From: Verrucomicrobiales bacterium
GTDB taxonomy: Bacteria; Verrucomicrobiota; Verrucomicrobiia; Limisphaerales; UBA9464
Assembly: GCA_027488845.1 (NCBI GenBank)
Contig: JAIYBC010000042.1
Span: forward strand, 1 to 64,000
Reading direction: 5' to 3'
DNA: 64,000 bases
The notes under the pieces are model-generated. The model had not been told where the DNA came from. It ran no database searches and saw nothing but the letters and a program-made list of their open reading frames with translations. A program made the translations under genes and the position numbers. The stretch's first letter is position 1. Each line of letters begins with the position of its first letter. Below, piece after piece: positions 41,231 through 49,612 of the stretch.

Positions 41231-44200
41231 ATGAAACGTCGTCATCCCAAGTCCTCCGACCGATGGAACCACCGCCGCTCGGCGTTGGCCCCGATTTCCG
41301 CCACCGGCCTGCACCTCCGAGGCTCCGCACTGGCCGCGGCGGTCTTCTGCGGCGCCGGCGCCAACGCGGCGGTGCTGGTCAACCTCGACGCCACCGCATT
41401 GCCCGAGGGTGCGCTGAGCACCTGGCGGAACACCGGCACCGTCGGCGGCAGCTTCGCCTCCGCCGGAACGGCCGCGCCCAGCGTCGTCACCCAGGCCGGG
41501 GTGAAGGCCGTCGGGTTCACCGGCGCCGCCAACCACTACCTCGGCCCTGTCGCCCCGGAAGCCGTCACCGGCGCCGGTCCGCGCACCATCGAGGCCTGGG
41601 TCTACAACCCGGAGGGAGCCGACTTCGAGACCATCGTCGCCTGGGGCCGCCGTGAGGGTCCGGAAAACACCAACAGCGGCTTCGGCCACGGCGTGCAGGG
41701 CACCTGGGGCGCCTTCGGCGGCTGGGGTGCGGCGGACCTCGACTGGGCGGGCAAGCTCGCCTTCGGGCGCTGGAACTACGTCGTCTACACCTACGACGGC
41801 GCCACCTCGAGCGTCTATTCCGACGGCGCCCTCGCGAACTCCGAGGACGTCACGCTGAACACGTGGGCGGTCGACAACACCGCGGAGGTGAAGCCCCTGC
41901 CGTTCCGGCTCGGGGCCCAGAACCTGGCGAACGGAACGGCCGCGGTGAACGAGCCGGCGACGTTGGCCATGGCGCGTGTCCGCGTGCACGACACCGCGCT
42001 CACCGCGGACGCCATCGCCGCGAAGTTCCAGTCGGAGAAGGGCGACTTCGGCTACAACGACGACGACAACGACGGCCTGCCCAACGCGTACGAACGTCAG
42101 TACGGCGACATCCTGAACCCGAACGACGCGTCGGACGCGGCCCGGGATCCGGACAACGACGGGCTCACCACCCTGCAGGAATTCACGCTCCGGACGGTCC
42201 CGAACAACGCGGACACCGACGGCGACGGCGCCAACGACGGCGCCGAGGTGAACCGGGCGGGCGGTGCGACGGATCCCCTGAGGGCCGACAGCGACGGCGA
42301 CGGCATGCTGGACGGCGCCGAGGCCGCCGCCGGCACCAATCCGCTGCTCGCGGACACGGACTCGGACGGCTTCGCCGACTTCCAGGAGGCCATCCACGGC
42401 TCGAATCCGAACTCGGCCACCAGCACCCCGAACATCACTCGGCCGCTGATCGAGCTCGACGCCACCGCCCTGAACCTCGGGGCGCTCGCCCAGTGGCAGA
42501 ACACCGGCGTCCTGCCCGGCAACTTCGCCTCGAGCGGCAGCGCAACCCCCTCGGTCGTCAGCCTCACCGGGGTCAAGGGCGTCAACTTCACCGGGGCCGC
42601 CAACAACTTCATCGGACCTTCGGCGCCGGGCTTCGTCGCCGGCGCCGCGACCCGCACCATCGAGGCCTGGGTCTACAACCCGGCCGGATCCGACTTCGAG
42701 ACCGTCGTCGCCTGGGGCCGCCGTGGCGGCGGGCCCGACAACTCCAACGGCGCCTTCGGCCACGGTGTCCACGGCACGTGGGGCGCCTACGGCGGATGGG
42801 GCGCGGCCGACCTCGACTGGCAGGGCAAGCTGTCCTTCGGCCGCTGGAACTACATCGTCTACACCTACGACGGCACCACCTCGAGCGTCTTCGCGGACGG
42901 CGCGCTGGCCAACTCGGAGGACCTCGCCCTCGCCACCCATGCCACCGACAGCACCGGCCGCCCGCTGCCGTTCCGGCTCGGCGCGCAGAACCTCGCGAGC
43001 GGTGGGATCGAGACCGGCGAGGCGCCCACGCTGACCGTCGCCCGCCTCCGGGTGCACGACCGTCCGCTGACGCCCGCCGAGATCCAGGCCAAGTACCTCG
43101 CCGAGGCCGGCGAGTTCGGGCTCATCGACTTCGACAACGACGGTCTCCCGACCGGTTTCGAGCGCCAGTACCCCGACTTCCTCAACCCGAACAGCGCCGC
43201 GGACGCGGCCCGGGACCAGGATGGCGACGGACTGACCAACCTCGAGGAGTACACCCGCGGGACCGTCATCAACAATCCCGACAGCGACGGTGACGGCCTG
43301 AACGACGGCGCCGAGGTCGCCCGGACGACCAATCCGTTGGCGCCCGACAGCGACGGCGACGGCCTCACCGACTCCCAGGAGACGTCGACGAACCCCACGC
43401 TGGCCGACAGCGACAGCGATGGGTTCGCGGATGGACAGGAGGTCTTCCACGGATCCAACCCGGCCCTCGCGACGAGCACGCCCAACCTCGCCACCCCGGT
43501 GAAGCTGGTGGACCTGAACGCCTCCGGCCTCGCCTCCGGACCGCTGGCGAGCTGGCCCAACGCCGGAATGATCCAGCATCCGTTCACCGCGGGCGGAACC
43601 CCGTCCCAGGTGGAGACCGTCGCCGGCGTGAAGGCCGTGACCCTCGACGGCACCCAGTACTACTTCGGCTCCGCGGCGCCCGGATTCATCGGCGACAACG
43701 CGCCGAGGACCGTGGACGCCTGGATCTACAACCCGGCGGCCGCCGACGAGGAGACGATCTTCGCCTGGGGACGCCGCGGGGGTCCGGACGGCTCGAACGT
43801 CTCCATCAACCACGGCGCCAACGCCGCGTTCGGCGCGGTCGGCCACTGGGGCGCGCCCGACATCGGCTGGAACGGGCGCGTCGTCACCGGCGCCTGGACC
43901 CATGTCGCCTACACCTACGACCCCGCCACGACCACGGTCTCGGTCTACTCCAACGGCACGCTCGCCAACAGCGAGGTCCTCACCGCGCCGCTGGCCACCC
44001 ACTCGTTGAACAACGCCGAGACCCCGGTCCCGCTGCGGTTCCTCCTCGGTGCGCAGAACGAGGCCAACGGAAACCCGACCGGCGGGCTCCGCGGCTCGAT
44101 GAGCATCGCACGCCTCCGCGTGTACGACGGCCTGCTCGGGGCCGATGCCATCGGACAGATCCACTCGTCCGAACTCCCGGCCTACAATGCGGTCCCGCCG

Positions 44201-44404
44201 ACCCTGCTGACACCGGTCTACGAGTCCGGCGCGGATCGCCTGACGCTGCGCTGGAGCCCGGTGCCGGCCACCACCTACCGGCTCGAGGCCGGCGAGACCC
44301 TCGGCGACTGGACCCCGCTCGCCACCGGGCTCACCGGCACCAACCACGTCATCGAGGGCGTCTCCTCACGCCCCGCGAGATACTTCCGTCTGCGCGGCGA
44401 ATGA
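41231..44404 (+). CDS. Secreted three-LamG protein with thrombospondin-3-type calcium repeats
   Basis: 1057 residues from the ATG at 41231, with a long Arg/His-rich signal region cleaving near ANAA-VLVNLDA. Three homologous concanavalin-like modules (about 48-271, 405-625, 755-980) repeat TIEAWVYNP, FETIVAWGRR, AFGGWGAADLDW, WNYVVYTYDG and PFRLGAQN. Between them lie calcium-binding TSP3 segments (NDDDNDGLPNAYE, DTDGDGANDGAEV, DSDGDGMLDGAE, DSDSDGFADGQE). The C-terminal 45 residues (TYRLEAGETLGDW ... ARYFRLRGE) resemble the end of the delta-60 protein at 57553. A surface adhesion or polysaccharide-binding role is likely. LamG modules 1 and 2 are the most alike, pointing to internal duplication. 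A terminator follows at 44432. Confidence 0.88.
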   Translation: MKRRHPKSSDRWNHRRSALAPISATGLHLRGSALAAAVFCGAGANAAVLVNLDATALPEGALSTWRNTGTVGGSFASAGTAAPSVVTQAGVKAVGFTGAANHYLGPVAPEAVTGAGPRTIEAWVYNPEGADFETIVAWGRREGPENTNSGFGHGVQGTWGAFGGWGAADLDWAGKLAFGRWNYVVYTYDGATSSVYSDGALANSEDVTLNTWAVDNTAEVKPLPFRLGAQNLANGTAAVNEPATLAMARVRVHDTALTADAIAAKFQSEKGDFGYNDDDNDGLPNAYERQYGDILNPNDASDAARDPDNDGLTTLQEFTLRTVPNNADTDGDGANDGAEVNRAGGATDPLRADSDGDGMLDGAEAAAGTNPLLADTDSDGFADFQEAIHGSNPNSATSTPNITRPLIELDATALNLGALAQWQNTGVLPGNFASSGSATPSVVSLTGVKGVNFTGAANNFIGPSAPGFVAGAATRTIEAWVYNPAGSDFETVVAWGRRGGGPDNSNGAFGHGVHGTWGAYGGWGAADLDWQGKLSFGRWNYIVYTYDGTTSSVFADGALANSEDLALATHATDSTGRPLPFRLGAQNLASGGIETGEAPTLTVARLRVHDRPLTPAEIQAKYLAEAGEFGLIDFDNDGLPTGFERQYPDFLNPNSAADAARDQDGDGLTNLEEYTRGTVINNPDSDGDGLNDGAEVARTTNPLAPDSDGDGLTDSQETSTNPTLADSDSDGFADGQEVFHGSNPALATSTPNLATPVKLVDLNASGLASGPLASWPNAGMIQHPFTAGGTPSQVETVAGVKAVTLDGTQYYFGSAAPGFIGDNAPRTVDAWIYNPAAADEETIFAWGRRGGPDGSNVSINHGANAAFGAVGHWGAPDIGWNGRVVTGAWTHVAYTYDPATTTVSVYSNGTLANSEVLTAPLATHSLNNAETPVPLRFLLGAQNEANGNPTGGLRGSMSIARLRVYDGLLGADAIGQIHSSELPAYNAVPPTLLTPVYESGADRLTLRWSPVPATTYRLEAGETLGDWTPLATGLTGTNHVIEGVSSRPARYFRLRGE

Positions 44405-44431
44405 TCGCGCAGTCCATTGCATAGGAACACG

Positions 44432-44464
44432 GGCCGCCCGGCGCGCTTGCGTCGGGCGGCCTTT
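44432..44464 (+). terminator. Terminator after the LamG/TSP3 gene
   Basis: GGCCGCCCG (44432-44440) pairs with CGGGCGGCC (44453-44461) around a 12-nt loop and is followed by TTTGT. It lies 28 bp after the stop codon and 60 bp before the halogenase-like gene. Confidence 0.75.
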
Positions 44465-44523
44465 GTCCGTCCCTTGATCCGGCCACCCCGTTCCCCCGCA
44501 AGCCCGACAACCCAACGCCCGAC

Positions 44524-46008
44524 ATGAAGGTCCAGTCCATCGTCGTCCTCGGCGCCGGCAGCGCCGGCCTGATGGCCGCGCTCACGCTCAAGAGGAAGCT
44601 GCCCCACCTCGACGTGCGCGTCGTCCGTAGCCCCGACATCGGCATCATCGGCGTCGGCGAGGGCACGACCGCGGTCTTCCCGCGCCACTTCTTCGAGTAC
44701 CTCAAGCTTTCCCCGCAGACCTTCTACGCCGAGGCCGAACCGACCTGGAAGCTGGGGATCAAGTTCCTGTGGGGCCCCCGTTCCCACTTCTTCTACTCCT
44801 TCGCTTTCGAGTTCGAGAAGCGCCTCCCGGAACTCGCCCGCAACAACGGCTTCTACTACTCCGACGAGTTCCCCTGGCTGGGCAACGCCTCGGTGTACAT
44901 GGCCCACGACCGCTGCTTCCCCCGCCAGCCGAACGGCCTCCCCCAGTTCCACAACAACCACGCCTTCCACATCGAGAACCACCGCCTCGCCGGCTGGTTG
45001 GAACGCCGGTGCCTCGAGCTGGGGATCGTCCTCACCGACGCCACCGTCCGACCCGAGACCGGTCCCGAGGGCATCGCCGCCCTGGTCACACCGTCCGGCG
45101 AACGCATCACCGCCGACCTCTACGTCGACTCCTCCGGCTTCCGCTCCGAACTGCTCGGCCAGGCCCTCGGTGTCCCGTTCGTCTCCTACGCGGACACCCT
45201 CTTCTGCGACCGCGCCGTCATCGGCGGATGGGCCCGCACCGACGAGCCGATCCATCCCTACACCGTCGCCGAGACCATGGACGCCGGCTGGGCCTGGCAG
45301 ATCGAACACGAGAACTTCATCAACCGCGGCTACGTCTACTCGTCCTCGTTCATCAGCGACGACGACGCGCGCGCCGAGCACCTGCGGAAGAACCCGAGGA
45401 TCCCCGCCGACAAGACCCGCGTCGTGAGGTTCCGGGCCGGCCGCCATCAGCAGCTCTGGGTCAAGAACGTGGTCGGCATCGGCAACGCCGCCGGGTTCGT
45501 CGAACCCCTCGAGGCCACCGCCCTCCAGGTCATCTGCGTCGAGGTCAGCTCCCTCGCCGACTCGCTCATCGACAGCGTCTGCGAACCCACGCCGACGCTG
45601 GTGGAGCTCTACAACCGCTACAACACCGCGGCCTGGGACGACATCCGCGACTTCCTCGCCGTCCACTACCGCTTCAACACCCGCCTCGACACCCCGTTCT
45701 GGCGCGCCGCCCGCAACGACGTCGCGCTCCACCGGGCCGGGGGGATCGTCGACTTCTACCGCGAGAACGGCCCCAGCGTCGTCGCCGGCAGCGCGCTCCT
45801 GCATCCCTCGAACTCCTTCGGCATGGACGGCTACCTCGCCATGCTCGTCGGACAGGCCGTCCCGCACGGCAAGCCGTGGAACGCCAGCGCCAACGAGCTC
45901 CGGTTCTGGCGCGAACGCTCGCTCAAGCTCGCCGCCTACGCCCAGACCGGCATGACCGTGAAGGAGGCCCTCACCGCGTTGCGCTCGCCCAACCTGAAGT
46001 GGGGCTGA
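44524..46008 (+). CDS. Flavin-dependent halogenase family protein (tryptophan-halogenase-like)
   Basis: 494 residues, typical for PrnA/RebH-type halogenases. The FAD-binding start is VVLGAGSAGLMAAL (GxGxxG at 10-15), followed by IIGVGEGTT. The segment AEPTWKLGIKFLWG aligns with the region of the catalytic lysine; Lys76 or Lys80 is the candidate that forms the lysine-chloramine. The signature WxWxIP appears as WAWQIEHE (Trp256, Trp258), with Glu replacing the Pro. GNAAGFVEPLEATALQVI is the conserved C-terminal flavin motif. The substrate is unknown, and the deviant WxWxI motif makes true halogenation uncertain; related proteins in environmental bacteria modify glycan or indole compounds. No flavin reductase is adjacent. 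Confidence 0.85.
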   Translation: MKVQSIVVLGAGSAGLMAALTLKRKLPHLDVRVVRSPDIGIIGVGEGTTAVFPRHFFEYLKLSPQTFYAEAEPTWKLGIKFLWGPRSHFFYSFAFEFEKRLPELARNNGFYYSDEFPWLGNASVYMAHDRCFPRQPNGLPQFHNNHAFHIENHRLAGWLERRCLELGIVLTDATVRPETGPEGIAALVTPSGERITADLYVDSSGFRSELLGQALGVPFVSYADTLFCDRAVIGGWARTDEPIHPYTVAETMDAGWAWQIEHENFINRGYVYSSSFISDDDARAEHLRKNPRIPADKTRVVRFRAGRHQQLWVKNVVGIGNAAGFVEPLEATALQVICVEVSSLADSLIDSVCEPTPTLVELYNRYNTAAWDDIRDFLAVHYRFNTRLDTPFWRAARNDVALHRAGGIVDFYRENGPSVVAGSALLHPSNSFGMDGYLAMLVGQAVPHGKPWNASANELRFWRERSLKLAAYAQTGMTVKEALTALRSPNLKWG

Positions 46009-46026
46009 ACCGGGAGGGAGGCTGAC

Positions 46027-46143
46027 CTCACGCAAACCCGCCAAGCCGCGAAGGGGCCGGAGAGAAACCGCCGTCCCCACTCCCTGCTCTATGCTCCCTG
46101 CTCCCTGCTCCCTTCCTTCGCGGCTTGGCGCCTTGGCTTGAGG
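46027..46143. repeat. Two opposed CGCCAAG phrases around a GCTCCCTGCTCCCT stretch
   Basis: CTCACGCAAACCCGCCAAG (46027-46045) and CTTCGCGGCTTGGCGCCTTGG (in part, 46118-46138) are inverted copies of the same dispersed phrase. Between them is a CTCCCTGCTCTATGCTCCC-like run at 46080-46112. The unit lies between convergent genes. Confidence 0.6.
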
Positions 46144-46165
46144 TTCCCCCGGCGGCACCGCGGCC

Positions 46166-48265
46166 TCACTTCGCCGGCTCGTCGAAGCGCGGTTCCGTCA
46201 GGGTCGGCGTGCCGCCGATCCAGCGGGCGATCCAGGCCTGCACCTCCCAGTTCCAGTGCAGCGAGTTCTGCGGCGAGAGGATCCAGTGGTTCTCGTCCGG
46301 GTACACCACGAGCCGCGCCGGCAGGCCCATCGCCTGGTACACGCCGTACAGCGCCGTCCCGTTCACGTACGGCACCCGGTAGTCCTTCTCGCCATGCAGG
46401 ATCAGCATCGGCGTCCGGAAGTTCCGCGCGTACGCCATCGGGTTGTTCCGCTGCATCCCCTCCGGGTTCTCCCACGGCGTGCCCCCGAGCACCTTCGAGA
46501 ATCCGAACGCGGTCACGTCGGCCCCGTACTGGGTGACGAAGTCGTTCACGCCCGCGTGGTCCACGATGCACGCGAACCGGTCGGTGTGCCCCGCGACCCA
46601 CGCCGCCATGTAGCCGCCGTAGCTCGCACCCGCCGCGGCCATCCGCTTCGGGTCGATGTTCGGGAACCGCTTCAGCAGGACGTCCGTCGACGCGAGGATG
46701 TCGGCCAGCGGCTTCGCGCCCCACTCGCCGAGGATGCTCTGGCTGTACTTCTCTCCGAACCCGGTCGACCCGTGCCGGTTCACCCACGTGACCACATGTC
46801 CCATCGCCGCGAAGACCTGCGCGTTCCAACGGGGGCTCCACGCGTCGCGGCACATCGTGTGAGGACCGCCGTGCATGAGCTGCACGAGGCCGCACGGCTT
46901 CGCCGGATCGAATCCCGGCGGCAGGAACACCCAGCCCTGCACCGTGTCGCCGCCGGCTCCGGCGAACTCGTAGGACTCCTGCCGGCCGAATCCGATCCCG
47001 GCCATCAGTTCGTCGTTGAAGCGGGTGAGCCGCCGGGACGCACCGGTCGCCGGATCCAGGACGAACAGCTCGTCCGGCCGCGTCGAGGTGCTGTTGAGGT
47101 AGGCCACCGTGCCGCCACGCACCGACAGGGCGGTGCTCGTGCCGTCCCGCGTCACGGCCTTCAGCGGGCCGCCCGCCGCGTCCATGCGGAACACCGGCAC
47201 CACGCCGCGGTCCTCGCCGACGACCCAAAGCTCCCGTCCGTCCGGCGCGAACACCGCCTCGGCGATCCCGAGGTCCTGGTCCTCGGTCAGGGAGGAGTTC
47301 CTCCCGGTCTCGAGGTCGTGGCGCCACAGCTTGGCGAACTCGCCGTTGTAGTAGTTGGACTGCGTGCGGGTGAAGACCACCGAGCGGCCGTCCGGCGCGA
47401 ACATCGGGTTGCCGTCGTCGCCGGTGTTGTCCGGGGTCAGGTTCCGCGGCGGCGCGGAGCCGTCGACCGCCACGAGGTACACGTCGTGGTTCGGGTACTC
47501 GCGGTACGGCGGCGGCGTGCTGTCCAGGGTCACGGCCAGCCACTTCCCGTCGGGCGAGACCCGGTAGTGGGCCTCGCCGCTGAGCTGGAACTGGTTGGTC
47601 CAACCCGGCGTGAGGTCGCGGACCGAACGGTCCTGGAGACCGACGCGCACCAGGCGTCCGGCGAGGCCGTCGGTGATCCAGTGGTCCCAGTACCGGTAGG
47701 CGCGGGATTCCGTGGACTTGGCGCTGATCTTCGACTCCTTCCGCCGCTTCAGCTCCTTGCGCATCGCGTCGAGGTCCGGCTTCGAGAGCGTGCCCGCCAG
47801 ACCGGGGACCACGGTGGTCGCCACCACGAGGCCGGAGCCGTCGGGAAGCCATTGGGGACTGGAGACGCCCATCGGCAGCTCAAGGAGCTTCTCCGCCTCG
47901 CCGCCGGCCACCGGGATGACATGGAGCGACGGCACCTCGTCGCCGTCCCGCTTGGAGACGAACGCGATGCGGGCGCCGTCGGGGCTCCAGGCCGGGGAGC
48001 CGTCGCTGCCCTTCGCCTGGGTCAGCCGACGGGTCGTGCCGTCGGCGACGTCCGTGAGCCACAGGCTCGAGGTGCTCTGGTTCTTCTCCACGGACCACTC
48101 CTGCACGGCGTAGGCGACGGACTTCCCGTCGGGCGACACCGCGGGCGCGGCGAGGCGCTTCACCTTCCACAGGTCGGCGGGGGTGATGGGGCGCGGGTCG
48201 GCGGCGGTGGCGGAGACGGCCGCGAGGGCCAGGAGGAGGATCCGTGGATGCCAGGTTCTCGTCAC
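46166..48265 (-). CDS. Secreted S9-family serine peptidase (acylaminoacyl/DPP-type)
   Basis: 699 residues from a GTG at 48265, giving a signal peptide (VTRTWHPRILLLALAAVSATA). The N-terminal propeller (about 30-440) has WD40-like TolB/DPP blades (AAPAVSPDGKSVAYAV, SPAWSPDGARIAFVS, HYRVSPDGKWLAVTLD, NPMFAPDGRSVVFTR). The C-terminal alpha/beta hydrolase has HGGPHTMCRD (oxyanion region), nucleophile GASYGGYM (Ser near 547), LHGEKDYRVP (Asp near 625) and DENHWIL (His near 659). The family cleaves short peptides or acyl-amino acids in the periplasm. It is divergent from the esterase gene across 94 bp. Upstream in-frame starts exist but would hide the signal peptide. Confidence 0.9.
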   Translation of the reverse strand: MTRTWHPRILLLALAAVSATAADPRPITPADLWKVKRLAAPAVSPDGKSVAYAVQEWSVEKNQSTSSLWLTDVADGTTRRLTQAKGSDGSPAWSPDGARIAFVSKRDGDEVPSLHVIPVAGGEAEKLLELPMGVSSPQWLPDGSGLVVATTVVPGLAGTLSKPDLDAMRKELKRRKESKISAKSTESRAYRYWDHWITDGLAGRLVRVGLQDRSVRDLTPGWTNQFQLSGEAHYRVSPDGKWLAVTLDSTPPPYREYPNHDVYLVAVDGSAPPRNLTPDNTGDDGNPMFAPDGRSVVFTRTQSNYYNGEFAKLWRHDLETGRNSSLTEDQDLGIAEAVFAPDGRELWVVGEDRGVVPVFRMDAAGGPLKAVTRDGTSTALSVRGGTVAYLNSTSTRPDELFVLDPATGASRRLTRFNDELMAGIGFGRQESYEFAGAGGDTVQGWVFLPPGFDPAKPCGLVQLMHGGPHTMCRDAWSPRWNAQVFAAMGHVVTWVNRHGSTGFGEKYSQSILGEWGAKPLADILASTDVLLKRFPNIDPKRMAAAGASYGGYMAAWVAGHTDRFACIVDHAGVNDFVTQYGADVTAFGFSKVLGGTPWENPEGMQRNNPMAYARNFRTPMLILHGEKDYRVPYVNGTALYGVYQAMGLPARLVVYPDENHWILSPQNSLHWNWEVQAWIARWIGGTPTLTEPRFDEPAK

Positions 48266-48359
48266 CCCGGCATCACAGCCACGGAAGCCGGCCGAGTCAA
48301 AGCGGCAGCCCGCCTGTAACCCGCCCCGCATCCCCCGGTCTCCTCGCCGACTCCCCCGC

Positions 48360-49502
48360 ATGAAACTTCCCCGACTCCTGGCCGGCGGCCTTGCCGGCAT
48401 CCTCATGTCCGCCGTCCTCCAAGCCCAACGTCCCACCCCGCCGCCGTCCGTCACCTCGCCCGAGGTCGGCGCCGACCGCCGCATCACCTTCCGCGTCCAC
48501 GCCCCGAAGGCGCAGTCGGTGAAGCTCGCCGGCAGCGACCTTCCCGGCCTCGGCCAAGGCCAGGACATGAAGGCCGGCACCAACGGCGTGTGGGAGATCG
48601 CCTTCGGCCCGGTGGCCCCCGGCAGCTACCGTTACAACTTCAACGTCGACGGCCTGTCGGTCGTCGATCCGCGGAACCCGAAGACCAGCGAGTCCAACGA
48701 GAACACCTGGAGCCTCGTCCACGTGCCGGGCGCCGACTGGCAGGACACGAAGGACGTCCCGCACGGCGCGGTGGCCCAGGTCACGTACTGGTCCTCCACG
48801 CTCAAGCGGTTCCGCCGTTGCCACGTCTACACGCCACCCGGCTACGAGGCGGGCGCGGAGCGGTTTCCCGTCTTCTACCTGCTCCACGGCGCGTTCGACT
48901 CCGACAACTCCTGGGGCACGGTCGGCCGCGCCGGCTTCATCCTCGACAACCTCATCGCCGCGGGGAAGGCGAAGCCGATGGTGGTGGTGATGCCCGCCGG
49001 CCACACCGGTCCGTTCTCCATGGGCCGCGGCTCCATGAGCGGCGAGTTCGAGCCCGACTTCCTCCAGGACCTGCTCCCGCTGGTCGAGAAGCGCTACCGG
49101 GTCCACACCGACCGCGCCCACCGCGCCATCGCCGGCCTCTCCATGGGCGGTGCCCACACGCTGAACATCGGCGTGCCGCACCTCGGCCGCTTCGCCTACC
49201 TCGGCGTGTTCAGCTCCGGGATCTTCGGCATCGTCCAACGCCCCGGCGCCCCGGCACCCCAGGGACCCACCTTCGAGGAGACGCACAAGGCCGTGCTCGA
49301 CGACGCCAAGCTCAAGGAGGGCCTCAAGCTGTTCTGGTTCGCCACGGGCAAGGACGACTTCCTCGTCGAGACCTCGCGCAAGACGGTGGAGATGCTCCGC
49401 GCCCACCGCTTCGACGTGGTGTACGAGGAGACCGAGGGCGCCCACACCTGGGACAAGTGGCGCGACTACCTCAACGAATTCGCGCCGAAGCTGTTCCGCT
49501 GA
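48360..49502 (+). CDS. Secreted esterase (Fes/esterase-D type) with N-terminal CBM48-like domain
   Basis: 380 residues with a signal peptide (MKLPRLLAGGLAGILMSAVLQA). Residues about 35-115 form an early-set/CBM48-like domain (RRITFRVHAPKAQSVKLAG, NGVWEIAFGPVAPGSYRYNFNVDG in pieces). The catalytic domain is a putative esterase with FPVFYLLHG, GRAGFILDNLIAAGK, VMPAGHTG, nucleophile AGLSMGGAHT (Ser261) and a terminal EGAHTWDKW, with the His of the triad. This architecture is common in feruloyl or acetylxylan esterases and enterochelin-esterase-like proteins of polysaccharide utilisers. It is followed 110 bp later by the large BNR/PA14 gene on the same strand. Confidence 0.88.
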   Translation: MKLPRLLAGGLAGILMSAVLQAQRPTPPPSVTSPEVGADRRITFRVHAPKAQSVKLAGSDLPGLGQGQDMKAGTNGVWEIAFGPVAPGSYRYNFNVDGLSVVDPRNPKTSESNENTWSLVHVPGADWQDTKDVPHGAVAQVTYWSSTLKRFRRCHVYTPPGYEAGAERFPVFYLLHGAFDSDNSWGTVGRAGFILDNLIAAGKAKPMVVVMPAGHTGPFSMGRGSMSGEFEPDFLQDLLPLVEKRYRVHTDRAHRAIAGLSMGGAHTLNIGVPHLGRFAYLGVFSSGIFGIVQRPGAPAPQGPTFEETHKAVLDDAKLKEGLKLFWFATGKDDFLVETSRKTVEMLRAHRFDVVYEETEGAHTWDKWRDYLNEFAPKLFR

Positions 49503-49612
49503 CCCGTCACGGGCCGCGCTTGCCTTCCACCCTCGCGCTCGGATCTTTTGCGCCCTCGCAGGTCCGCCAGACGGCCCCGAGCCCGCCCATCCCGAACGAT
49601 CCCGAACCGGCC

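Noticed and set aside
41011-41232. 73-codon minus-strand frame upstream of the LamG gene
   Set aside because: It reads somewhat protein-like but has no family, overlaps the likely promoter of the LamG gene and has no supporting start signal; noted only as a possible remnant.
41186-44347. 1053-codon open frame on the minus strand
   Set aside because: It is antisense to the LamG/TSP3 gene, with no recognisable domain or start context.
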